A stretch of 64,000 nucleotides of DNA from Taibaiella sp041660405. GTDB lineage: Bacteria; Bacteroidota; Bacteroidia; Chitinophagales; Chitinophagaceae. A program made the translations under genes and the position numbers. The notes beneath the pieces are model-generated. The model had not been told where the DNA came from and did not search any database. It worked only from the letters and a program-made list of their open reading frames with translations. Below, piece after piece: positions 7,872-15,516 of the stretch. The stretch spans positions 186,001 through 250,000 of the forward strand of contig JBAZWL010000002.1 of NCBI GenBank assembly GCA_041660405.1, written 5' to 3'. Every line of letters starts with the position of its first letter. The stretch's first letter is position 1.

Positions 7872-7903
7872 AAAAATACCGCAGCTCACACTGCGGTATT
7901 TTT
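7872..7903 (-). terminator. hairpin of the TACCGCAG family, copy 3
   Basis: AAAAATACCGCAG (7872-7884) pairs perfectly with CTGCGGTATTTTT (7891-7903) around a 6-nt loop, giving a good terminator in both directions. It lies 18 bases beyond the stop codon of the minus-strand gene 7922-8656. Confidence 0.85.
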
Positions 7904-7921
7904 ATTCAACCTCTCTTACCA

Positions 7922-8656
7922 TTACGCCCCAGGCGTTACAGGTGGTATATCTACTTCGCCTGTACCATCCTTAGGATCGTCTTTTTTAGGATCATCTTTA
8001 GGCTTTTCGCTGCGGGTACCCAGTTCTATCACCTTACGGGCATTGATATAATCTTTATAGAAAGGAGTGAGCTCAAACAGGTTAATCAAGCTGTCGATCT
8101 GGTACAATACTTCGCGTATCTTGTTCACAAATTCCGGCAGTACGGTTCCGTTCAGTGTTTTACGTGCAACAATCAATTCACGGGGTTTGGTCAGCAGGCT
8201 GTTGTATTTGTCTATAAGCTTTTTATAGTGTTGTACATCGGCAAGCAGAATACCATAGTCCCCAAGATCGGCCACTATCGGGTTTAGCAGTTCATAAACC
8301 TCCTTTAGTTTGGCATATGCCTCCGTATCGTGACGGCTCAATAGCGACGAGCGGCTAAACCGTAGCCTGTCGTGCAGATCCATATTCTTCTGATCCAGGG
8401 CATAAACACTGGCCCGTTTGGCAATTTTTACACCATAGTCTATAGCATCAAATCCTGCGCTATGTTTGTCTTTGGTAGCACCCGTGTTTTTGCTGTCTGC
8501 CTTGGCGTTTGCGGTACTGGTAATGTTAACCAGGTCATTCAGCTCTTTCGCAGCCAGTGCAAAGCGCTTTACAGCTGCCCATTTGGGTTGATTTTTCTCT
8601 ATCACCGAGTTCACCGCATGGGCCATGGTGAGAAAATTTTCTTGTTTCGATTTCAT
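7922..8656 (-). CDS. hypothetical helical protein
   Basis: I cannot assign a function to this 244-residue protein. It has no signal peptide or membrane segment. The body (about 1-205) appears almost wholly helical and includes an LNDLVNITSTANAKADSKNTG segment followed by a basic, Ala-rich stretch. The last 40 residues are a disordered tail rich in Asp, Lys, Pro and Gly (KPKDDPKKDDPKD, ending PPVTPGA). Similar all-helical proteins of about this size with variable tails occur in several copies in Chitinophagaceae genomes as far as I recall, but no role is known to me. It has its own terminator at 7872-7903. Confidence 0.7.
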   Translation of the reverse strand: MKSKQENFLTMAHAVNSVIEKNQPKWAAVKRFALAAKELNDLVNITSTANAKADSKNTGATKDKHSAGFDAIDYGVKIAKRASVYALDQKNMDLHDRLRFSRSSLLSRHDTEAYAKLKEVYELLNPIVADLGDYGILLADVQHYKKLIDKYNSLLTKPRELIVARKTLNGTVLPEFVNKIREVLYQIDSLINLFELTPFYKDYINARKVIELGTRSEKPKDDPKKDDPKDGTGEVDIPPVTPGA

Positions 8657-8853
8657 GTTTTAAAAAATAATTTAATGAAAGACGAAATTAGAATAGTACA
8701 AATTAAAATTTATCCCATAAATATGGGGTTCACTTTGAAAAAGTTCGCATACATTATGCTATCAAAATTAATACCGCTTATGCAAGACAGCTTTAAAACC
8801 AACCCTGGCATTGATATACAGCATAATAGTATTAGCAACAGCAGCGCCACTAC

Positions 8854-9427
8854 CCTTTCCGCATGACACCCGGTCAGTTCCCTGTCGTACATGACAGGTT
8901 CCGTATCGTACAAGGTAGTGTCCACATCGTACCTGACCCGTTACAAGTGTTACAAGACCAGTTCCCTGTCGCACACGACCCCTTACGGGGCATACATGAC
9001 CTGTTCCGCAGCATACATGACAGGTTCCACACCGTACCAGGTCAGTTACCAGCAGTACCAGAAGGGGTAAAGTATTGTACCAGACATCGTCCGCAGCGTA
9101 CCCGAAGGGAGTACAGGTCGTACATGATCCCGTCCGGAGCCTACAAGATGGGGGTACAAGTCTTACATGGCCTCGTCCGGACGGTACATGATGAGGGTAC
9201 AAGTCGTACATGACCCTGTCCGCAGCGTACCTGAAGGGAGTACAAGCCGTACCCGGCCCTGTCCGGATGGTACAAGATGAGGTTACCTATATTACATGAT
9301 GCCATCCACTGTCTTACCCGAAGGGGGTACATGACATACATGGCAGGTTCCGCAAGATACAGGAAGGGTTCCGGGAGGCACATGATTTTGCACAAAAGGT
9401 ACAGGATGCCTTGCGGGAACAAACAAG
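8854..9427. repeat. array 1: about 26 degenerate 21-22 bp GTAC-containing tandem units
   Basis: From 8875 the sequence divides without gaps into 26 units. The first eleven (8875-9105) are exactly 21 bp with the rough consensus GTTCCGCAGCGTACATGAC. From 9085 on, 21-bp GTCCGCAGCGTAC-like and 22-bp GGGTACAAGTCGTACATGA-like units mostly alternate, giving a dimer of about 43 bp. Nearly every unit keeps a (C)GTAC or TTAC core 4-6 bases before its end. Open frames on both strands exist only because 21 is divisible by three; I see no real gene here. The segment looks GC-richer than its neighbours. Confidence 0.85.
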
Positions 9428-9847
9428 TACCATTCGGATATTAAGGAGAAGAGACCCTTCGTTCCTCTGGGTGGCAATGGGGTTGTGAGTTGTGGGGTGC
9501 TGACGTTGTATATTGAGGGGCCCGGCACAGCCTTGTACAGATGCCGGATCAAGTCCGGCATAACGCGAGTAGGAAAGTTGGAGCTTCGCATGATGAGAGT
9601 GGGCAGGTTCGAACTTGGCGTGATCAGACCCAGGCTTGGCGTCATTGCGGGCTTGACCCGCAATCTCTATCGTGCCTGGACAATGTGTGCAGAAACCCTT
9701 CGTACTTCTGGGTGACAATAGGGCTGTATAACAAAGTGTGATGAATACACAATAACATTGTCATACAGAGATCTGCGCAGCAATCGAAGTATCTCTACGT
9801 ATTGCAGACACCTCAGGGTGGTAATGAAGTGTGAGTAAAGAAAACGT
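9428..9847. other. non-coding stretch with REP-like palindromes and dispersed repeats
   Basis: No gene is supported here. The stretch holds two palindromes of the same design: ATGCCGGA-TCAAG-TCCGGCAT at 9541-9561, and ATTGCGGG-CTTGA-CCCGCAAT at 9644-9664, whose loops are reverse complements of each other. An imperfect direct repeat of about 33 bp (ACCCTTCGTnCnTCTGGGTG) occurs at about 9454-9486 and 9699-9731, with a weaker third trace near 9809. Copy 2 of the dispersed repeat is at 9769-9789. Confidence 0.7.
9769..9789. repeat. dispersed intergenic repeat, copy 2
   Basis: Identical over 21 bases to 2073-2093, in the non-coding stretch before the BatA-like gene. Confidence 0.7.
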
Positions 9848-11908
9848 TTACACTGCAGCCGCAGCCTGTGCACCTTCTGTCGATACCTTCCTCTTCTGAA
9901 GCAACAACCACGTTTCTCCTGCAAGACATATAAGCCCTATAATCACACATACCTTCCATACCGGAAAAGGTGTGCTGGTCTTATTCCAGCCTTGCTTCGC
10001 TACTGATTTTTCATCGAGCCAGCTGATGGTGGCGGGTTTTAGCATTTGTTCTACTTCTTTTTTATCGCCATAGGTCAGTACAGATTCTGCGCGGGTGGCG
10101 TTCATGCCTACGAGTACGGTGTCTTTGGAGGCTTCGCTATGTAGTTGGTAAAAGCCGGGTTCTTCTGCTGCTTTATTCAGGAATAGCTCTACGCCTACGC
10201 CTGCTGGTCTTTGAGATGGTATAGCATCAAAACCATTGCGAGACAGGTGCCACACTTTACGATCGTCAGAACCGGCTGTGGGTAACCATAATGGTGTATT
10301 GCTGCCTACAGACATGGCATACATATTGCCTCCCCCACTCTGCACGGCCATCTTGTATAGCATAGGTACAAAAAAGTAACTGACTGCAAAGTTGGAGCTG
10401 CGATCATCAAGGGTAGCAGCGCAGATATATAGCTTACCTTGTTGCAGGGAATACTGTGCCAGGAAGGGTTTGCCATCGCGGAAACTCATGAGCGATTGTT
10501 GTCCGGCAGTCATAGATGCCTGGATAGGGTAACGGCTTACCGTAGTTGGCAGTTGAATATTATCGGGAAGCTTTTCAAACATATCCTGCAATAAGGGATG
10601 TGCCTGTTGTAAGGTTACCACTTGCTGTTTGGAGGTATCTGCTTTTTCAAAAGTGATATCACCCCAGGTTTTCAATGCCTGGTTATAGCTTTCCAGGTTG
10701 GTGATATTACCGGGGAAGAGTAATATGTTTTGTCCGTGCTGCAAGGCTTCTTTCACTGCGTTTTGCAGGGCGGGATTAATGACTGCAATGTTCTGCAAAA
10801 CGATGAGACCATATTGTGGCCATTCTTCTTTATGTACCGCCCCTGCGTTTTCTTCTTTTACCCGAAAACCTTCATAGGTACGAAAGGCAGCCTGCAGGTA
10901 TGGATTAATAGTATTTTCAGTAACCACCAATACAGAAAGCTCGGGCGCAGTACGGGCTGCAATGCGGAAGCTGTCGTCAAAGTTTAAAGGATTATCCTGC
11001 AAGGCGATGGTAATATCCAACCATCCGTTGCCCGAAAGCTGTAGCGGTAAAGTATCAGTCCACAAACTATCCTGCCTGATATCTATAGTACTTACTGCCC
11101 GTACCTGGTTGCCTACACTGACTTGCAGGTTGCTGGTACGCTTACTTTCTGCACCACTCTGCCTTACCTTCACCACCAATGGATTGGGCTGACGGGTATC
11201 AAGGTTGGGCGACAAAAAGTAAGCAGTATCAATATATAAGTTGGAGGCCGTTGTTGCAGCAAGGGGATAGAAATAAAAATTAGTCTGTGCAGGAACAGCC
11301 ATCTTGCTTTTATCTTTCAGAAAGGTGCTTTGTTGCAGGTCGGTAAAACAATACACATCCCAGCGTTCTTTCTTCTCATTGTTTTGTGCAGCATTAAGAC
11401 TGGCCATTAGCCTACGCAGAGAACCGGCAACGGCTACCGGTTTTATTTCGGATAAAGCCTTTAATGCTTCACTGCGCAACATAGGCCTCATAGCCGATAT
11501 CTTATCGTTGGTCAGCAGCAGGAAGCGGGAATCGTTGCCCGAAGCGTTAATAAGTTGTCTTGCTTTATTCTTTGCCTTTTGAAGCAGGTTCTCCTGTCCG
11601 TCGGCAATGGTCATGCTGTAAGAGTTATCAATGTAAATGGCAGATACAGTAGCAGGTGCTTTAGTGTCACCTCCAAAGTAAGGCTGTGCAAAGGCTACAA
11701 CCAACGCCGCCAGGAATAACATACGCATAGCCAGCAACCGCCAGTTACGGATCTTAGACTGCCTTTTGGTGGACAACTGGATATTGCGCAGAAAGCGGGT
11801 ATCAGGAAAATTGACCCGTTTGTACCGCCTTAGGTTGAATAAATGTATGAGCACCGGAATGGCCAGTGCCAGGCCTGCAAGCAGGAATAAGGGAAATAGG
11901 AAGCCCAT
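9848..11908 (-). CDS. BatA/VWA domain membrane protein
   Basis: A 686-residue protein with the N-terminal BatA (aerotolerance-type) anchor: a first helix PLFLLAGLALAIPVLIHLFN, a basic RRYKRVNFPDTRFL loop and a second helix near 60-75. A von Willebrand A domain follows, with the metal-ion-dependent adhesion motif DNSYS near residue 95. The large middle part resembles a periplasmic glutamine-amidotransferase-like/VWA extension, and a last membrane helix (VCVIIGLICLAGETWLLL) lies near 655-675. Such proteins are common in Bacteroidota, are linked to Bat/MoxR systems and have no defined reaction. It is transcribed divergently from the histidine kinase gene. Confidence 0.82.
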   Translation of the reverse strand: MGFLFPLFLLAGLALAIPVLIHLFNLRRYKRVNFPDTRFLRNIQLSTKRQSKIRNWRLLAMRMLFLAALVVAFAQPYFGGDTKAPATVSAIYIDNSYSMTIADGQENLLQKAKNKARQLINASGNDSRFLLLTNDKISAMRPMLRSEALKALSEIKPVAVAGSLRRLMASLNAAQNNEKKERWDVYCFTDLQQSTFLKDKSKMAVPAQTNFYFYPLAATTASNLYIDTAYFLSPNLDTRQPNPLVVKVRQSGAESKRTSNLQVSVGNQVRAVSTIDIRQDSLWTDTLPLQLSGNGWLDITIALQDNPLNFDDSFRIAARTAPELSVLVVTENTINPYLQAAFRTYEGFRVKEENAGAVHKEEWPQYGLIVLQNIAVINPALQNAVKEALQHGQNILLFPGNITNLESYNQALKTWGDITFEKADTSKQQVVTLQQAHPLLQDMFEKLPDNIQLPTTVSRYPIQASMTAGQQSLMSFRDGKPFLAQYSLQQGKLYICAATLDDRSSNFAVSYFFVPMLYKMAVQSGGGNMYAMSVGSNTPLWLPTAGSDDRKVWHLSRNGFDAIPSQRPAGVGVELFLNKAAEEPGFYQLHSEASKDTVLVGMNATRAESVLTYGDKKEVEQMLKPATISWLDEKSVAKQGWNKTSTPFPVWKVCVIIGLICLAGETWLLLQKRKVSTEGAQAAAAV

Positions 11909-11913
11909 AGGCT

Positions 11914-11921
11914 CAAAAATA
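11914..11921 (-). promoter_or_regulatory. TATTTTTG -7 box 5 nt before the start codon
   Basis: On the minus strand TATTTTTG is followed by 5 bases and then the ATG of the BatA-like gene. At that distance transcription should begin at or within a few bases of the start codon. Confidence 0.5.
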
Positions 11922-12012
11922 GGGAGTTAAAAGGAAATAAACATAAAAATTATAGGTTTGGAAAACAGTAAAGGGAGGCTTAACGTATCCTTTGGGCTTT
12001 GTTTTTTTTACC

Positions 12013-12020
12013 TATTTTTG
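12013..12020 (+). promoter_or_regulatory. TATTTTTG -7 box 4 nt before the start codon
   Basis: TATTTTTG ends 4 bases before the ATG at 12025, with a TTG at 11992-11994 (18-base spacer). This predicts a leaderless histidine kinase mRNA. A competing box, TATCCTTTG at 11986-11994, would give a leader of about 25 bases. Confidence 0.5.
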
Positions 12021-12024
12021 GTGC

Positions 12025-13179
12025 ATGCGCAAATACCTGCACTGGAAATCATATCTCGTTGCTTTCGCCCTCACTATCGTTGGTTTAGCTTTATACTATT
12101 TTAACCAGGTAGCTAAGGAAATGGAAGTGGAGGAACAAAAGAAGGTACTGATGCTGGTAGAGGCTATCAGAACAGTAGGTATGACTGCCAACACTTCCCA
12201 GACAGATGTTACTTTTGCCACCAAAGTAATTGATGAAAATAAGACCATCCCCCTTTTCATTACCGATGATGAAGGCAATATTATGGATCAGGTAAACCTG
12301 GATACCTCCCGACTGGCTAAAGATCCGGATTACATTAAACGTAAGTACGAGGAATTTAAAAAGCTGCACCCCCCCATCCCTTACGATTACAGCACACCGG
12401 GCATGCCGGGCAAGGGATACCTGGTATATGGAGATTCGGCATTGCTAAACAGGCTACGATATTATCCTTTACTGATCCTGGCTATCACGTTCTTCTTTAT
12501 ATTAATTGTAGTAATCGCCATATCGAACGCACAACGCAGCATTCAGAACCAGGTGTGGGTGGGCATGTCGAAAGAAACAGCGCACCAACTCGGCACACCG
12601 CTCTCGGCCATAGTAGCCTGGATGGAACTATTGAAAGAAAGCGGAGCCAACAAAGAATGGATAACCGAAATGGAAAAGGACGTCTCCCGGCTGCAACTGA
12701 TAGCAGACCGTTTCTCCAAAATAGGAAGCACCCCGCAACTAAAAGAAGAAAACCTCGTAAACCGCTTACAGGGCATGGTGGAATATATGCGCCTGCGCAA
12801 ACCACAAAAGGTAGAGATTGATTTTGAACATGATGAAGATGATGTACAGGTACTACTAAGCGGCCCACTATTTGACTGGGTAATTGAAAACCTGATGCGC
12901 AATGCCCTCGATGCTATGGAAGGCAAAGGCAGAATCCTGATCAAACTGGTAAACCAACCCAGAACAGTAACTATAGATGTGAGCGATACGGGAAAGGGCA
13001 TTCCCAAAAACAACTTTAAAAAAGTTTTTGCACCAGGCTATTCCACCAAACAAAGAGGCTGGGGATTAGGGCTTTCTTTAGCTAAACGCATCATAGAAAA
13101 ATACCACAATGCAAGTATCTTTGTAAAATCATCTGAACCAGGCAAAGGCACTACGTTCCGCATTATGTTCAGAAGGTAG
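12025..13179 (+). CDS. sensor histidine kinase
   Basis: A 384-residue inner-membrane sensor kinase. One helix lies at about 9-26, a periplasmic sensor region at 27-146 and a second helix at about 148-167. The dimerisation/phosphoacceptor box ETAHQLGTPL places the phosphorylated histidine at residue 187. The ATPase domain has the N box NLMRNALDAM (289-298), the G1 box DTGKGIP (321-327) and the G2 box GWGLGLSLAK (345-354), so it should be active. No response regulator gene is adjacent. The start at 12025 avoids an 11-residue upstream extension and fits the promoter box just before it. Confidence 0.88.
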   Translation: MRKYLHWKSYLVAFALTIVGLALYYFNQVAKEMEVEEQKKVLMLVEAIRTVGMTANTSQTDVTFATKVIDENKTIPLFITDDEGNIMDQVNLDTSRLAKDPDYIKRKYEEFKKLHPPIPYDYSTPGMPGKGYLVYGDSALLNRLRYYPLLILAITFFFILIVVIAISNAQRSIQNQVWVGMSKETAHQLGTPLSAIVAWMELLKESGANKEWITEMEKDVSRLQLIADRFSKIGSTPQLKEENLVNRLQGMVEYMRLRKPQKVEIDFEHDEDDVQVLLSGPLFDWVIENLMRNALDAMEGKGRILIKLVNQPRTVTIDVSDTGKGIPKNNFKKVFAPGYSTKQRGWGLGLSLAKRIIEKYHNASIFVKSSEPGKGTTFRIMFRR

Positions 13180-13257
13180 TTTTTTAAGCTGTCAGTGGTC
13201 ATTGGCAAATTAAAACTTGGTACTTAGTACTAGATTCTTGATTCTTGATACTTAACC

Positions 13258-13599
13258 ATGAAAAAGTATTTCTTCTTGTTAGCCTTATGTACTTTGTTTC
13301 TTATACAGGAAATGAAGGCACAGGTTGTGTATCAGACGGAATGGAAAAGTGATGCCAATGTGCAGGTGTATGTTACCGAATGGAAAAGTGATGCGGATCT
13401 GATTGTGTATAAAACAACGTGGAAAAGTGATGCGGATAAAAATGAAGGCATCTGGTATTTTACCGAATGGAAGAGCGATGCGAATAAGCAGCTTTATTTC
13501 ACTACCTGGAAAAGTGATGCGGACCTGATCATTTACTATACCGAATACAAAAGTGATGCAGGCTGGAAGAATAAAGACAAAGAACACCTTTTACAATAA
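13258..13599 (+). CDS. exported DUF6150-type WKSDA-repeat protein
   Basis: A 113-residue protein with an N-terminal signal peptide (to about residue 21, ending KAQ) followed by six copies of the pentapeptide (W/Y)KSDA at residues 29, 42, 55, 71, 84 and 97. The spacing is 13 residues except for one gap of 16. The units alternate with Y-x-T strands, which fits the DUF6150 family, whose function is unknown. The repeating strands suggest a small beta-roll or beta-sheet. The gene is preceded by ACTTGATACT-like intergenic words also seen at 57894-57940. Confidence 0.8.
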   Translation: MKKYFFLLALCTLFLIQEMKAQVVYQTEWKSDANVQVYVTEWKSDADLIVYKTTWKSDADKNEGIWYFTEWKSDANKQLYFTTWKSDADLIIYYTEYKSDAGWKNKDKEHLLQ

Positions 13600-13614
13600 G
13601 CATTGAGATAAAGC

Positions 13615-14136
13615 ATGGATATTATAATCAGAAAAGCTGAAGAACAGGACCTGCAGGCGATATTAGACATTTACAATGATGCTATCCTGAATACTACAGC
13701 AGTGTATAATTACAAACCGCATACACTTGCTATGCGCTGGGAATGGTTTACACAAAAACAGAAAGATAATTTCCCTGTATTGGTTGCTGTAGAAGGATCA
13801 ACAATATTGGGGTTCAGTACCTATGGGCATTTCAGGGCTTGGGCTGCTTATAAATATTCGGTTGAGATTTCGGTTTATATCCATCCGGAACATAGAGGGA
13901 AAGGTATTGCCAAATTGCTTTATCCACCTTTGTTTGCCGCCGCAAAAGAACAACAATTGCATACACTCATTGCGGGGATAGATGCTGATAATGCTGCCAG
14001 CATAAAACTGCATGAACATTTTGGTTTTACTATGGCCGGCCATTTTAAGGAAGTAGGTTATAAATTTGGCAAGTGGCTTGATCTTGTTTTCATGCAGCTT
14101 CATTTATCCACACCCGATCATCCTGAAGAAGATTAA
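13615..14136 (+). CDS. GNAT N-acetyltransferase, phosphinothricin acetyltransferase-like
   Basis: A 173-residue acetyl-CoA-dependent N-acetyltransferase. The acetyl-CoA pyrophosphate loop HPEHRGKGIAKLL lies near residues 91-103, and a late DADNAASIKLHEHFGF block is typical of the Pat/Bar/YncA branch. This branch acetylates small amines such as methionine sulfoximine or phosphinothricin; the real substrate is not known. It starts 15 bases after the DUF6150 gene and ends 14 bases before the next gene, so the three may form an operon. Confidence 0.85.
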   Translation: MDIIIRKAEEQDLQAILDIYNDAILNTTAVYNYKPHTLAMRWEWFTQKQKDNFPVLVAVEGSTILGFSTYGHFRAWAAYKYSVEISVYIHPEHRGKGIAKLLYPPLFAAAKEQQLHTLIAGIDADNAASIKLHEHFGFTMAGHFKEVGYKFGKWLDLVFMQLHLSTPDHPEED

Positions 14137-14150
14137 ATTCTGATTGCGCT

Positions 14151-14924
14151 ATGTACTTTCTCAACCAACCGTTACAACATATACCTAAGCGTATCGTTTC
14201 CCTTGTCCCGTCTCAAACCGAATTGTTATTTGACCTGGGACTGGATGAAGAAACGGTTGGCATTACCAAGTTCTGTGTTCATCCGGAAGAATGGTTTCGC
14301 AGCAAAACAAGAGTGGGCGGAACGAAGACTATAAACATAGATAAGATAACAGCACTGCAACCGGACCTGATTATAGCTAACAAAGAAGAGAATGTAAAGG
14401 AACAGATAGAAGCATTAAGCGGAATAGCTCCGGTATGGGTCAGTGATATTCATGATTTGAAAGGTGCATTGGACATGATACAAACTATTGGCAAACTTAC
14501 AGGCCGGTATGAAAAGGCAGAGATCATAACTAAACTAATACAGCATCGTTTTGACAACCTTAACCTATCCGCAAAGAAAAAATTAAATACACTTTACCTG
14601 ATCTGGCGCAAACCCTGGATGAGCATTGGCTCTGACACTTTTATACACCATATCATGGATAGGGCCGGATTGGAAAATACTTGTAAAGATCTCACCAGGT
14701 ATCCTGAACTTACGGATGAAGAAATAGTGAAGCTAAACCCTGAACTGGTACTGTTATCATCAGAGCCCTATCCTTTTAAAGAAAAGCATATTGCTGAATT
14801 ACAACAGCTTCTTCCCGATGCAAAAATCATATTGGCCGATGGTGAAATGTTTAGCTGGTATGGAAGCAGGCTACTTCACGCACCAGCATATTTAGAAGAG
14901 CTTTTACAAAGTATAGCCCGTTAG
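14151..14924 (+). CDS. BtuF-like helical-backbone metal/cobalamin-binding protein
   Basis: This 257-residue protein belongs to the periplasmic-binding-protein type used by cobalamin and siderophore ABC importers. It shows RIVSLVPSQTELLFDLGL at the start, a VGGTKTINIDKITALQPDLIIA block near 55-78, and the late NPELVLLSSEPYPFKEKH segment. It has no signal peptide or lipobox, a pattern seen in other Bacteroidota members, so its cellular location is unclear. No ABC permease or ATPase gene is nearby. The stop codon overlaps the end of the convergent gene by 4 bases. Confidence 0.8.
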   Translation: MYFLNQPLQHIPKRIVSLVPSQTELLFDLGLDEETVGITKFCVHPEEWFRSKTRVGGTKTINIDKITALQPDLIIANKEENVKEQIEALSGIAPVWVSDIHDLKGALDMIQTIGKLTGRYEKAEIITKLIQHRFDNLNLSAKKKLNTLYLIWRKPWMSIGSDTFIHHIMDRAGLENTCKDLTRYPELTDEEIVKLNPELVLLSSEPYPFKEKHIAELQQLLPDAKIILADGEMFSWYGSRLLHAPAYLEELLQSIAR

Positions 14925-15454
14925 AAATATCCGAAATAATTCTTGGAGTAGCTACTATATTCTATATTGATCTCGTCGCCTTCGGTATAACTTTCATAAT
15001 CTTCCTTACTCACCTCAATGCTTAACCGGAAAGTAGATCTTAGGTAAAAGTGGTATGTACTATTGGATTCCATAAACTGCTTTCGGTATACTATGGTCTG
15101 CTCTATTGTTTTTTTACCGGTGCGGATATCTTTCGATAATCTTTTCAAAGTGCGGTTATAACTTATAAAGCTGCCTATACCAACTAACAGAAGCAAAAAG
15201 AGCATTCCGAAAAAATAATACAAATACACATGTGGATCTTCCCTTTCTCTTAAAGCTGCTACCGCAGGAGTATCATTGCTTCGTTTAATACTTTCCATAA
15301 TAATGCCCAGGCAGCAGGGAATAATGATGAACAGAACAGAAAGATTCCTCACCGTTCTGATAAACAGACGCTTTTCCTTTTCTTCCTTTTGTTTGAGAAA
15401 AGAAAGTTCGGATTCGTTCATGGGTTCCTCGTATGTATAGGCGGGAGCTGGCAT
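14921..15454 (-). CDS. hypothetical two-helix membrane protein
   Basis: A 177-residue protein of no recognised family. It has two membrane helices, one near residues 36-54 (LSVLFIIIPCCLGIIM) and one near 78-98 (YYFFGMLFLLLLVGIGSFI). The N-terminal 30 residues are charged, and the C-terminal 75 residues look beta-rich and end in an aromatic stretch (KNYFGYF). The ATG at 15454 is chosen over an ATG 10 codons upstream; a third choice lies 11 codons further in. Confidence 0.6.
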   Translation of the reverse strand: MPAPAYTYEEPMNESELSFLKQKEEKEKRLFIRTVRNLSVLFIIIPCCLGIIMESIKRSNDTPAVAALREREDPHVYLYYFFGMLFLLLLVGIGSFISYNRTLKRLSKDIRTGKKTIEQTIVYRKQFMESNSTYHFYLRSTFRLSIEVSKEDYESYTEGDEINIEYSSYSKNYFGYF

Positions 15455-15490
15455 GCTAAATTTTGCCTGCCTAAAGTAAATCAAAAAATC

Positions 15491-15498
15491 TATTTTTG
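15491..15498 (+). promoter_or_regulatory. TATTTTTG -7 box before the ketosynthase-like gene
   Basis: TAnnTTTG match ending 18 bases before the ATG at 15517. No well-placed TTG was seen upstream. Confidence 0.4.
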
Positions 15499-15516
15499 AA
15501 CCTTATTCTGACTAAA

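Noticed and set aside
7796..8287. 163-residue plus-strand open frame
   Set aside because: It is the shadow of the minus-strand gene 7922-8656 and the thioredoxin-like remnant.
3600..8660. Prophage or transposon carrying the RT-nitrilase gene
   Set aside because: No integrase, transposase, terminal inverted repeat or tRNA attachment site was seen; only the promoter duplication marks an edge.
8863..9213. 116-residue open frame across array 1 (and minus-strand frames 8768-9211 and 9141-9422)
   Set aside because: The frames are open because the repeat unit is a multiple of three; they have no start context and translate only the repeat.
8854..9427. CRISPR array
   Set aside because: Units are contiguous, degenerate and have no unique spacers; no cas gene is in the window.
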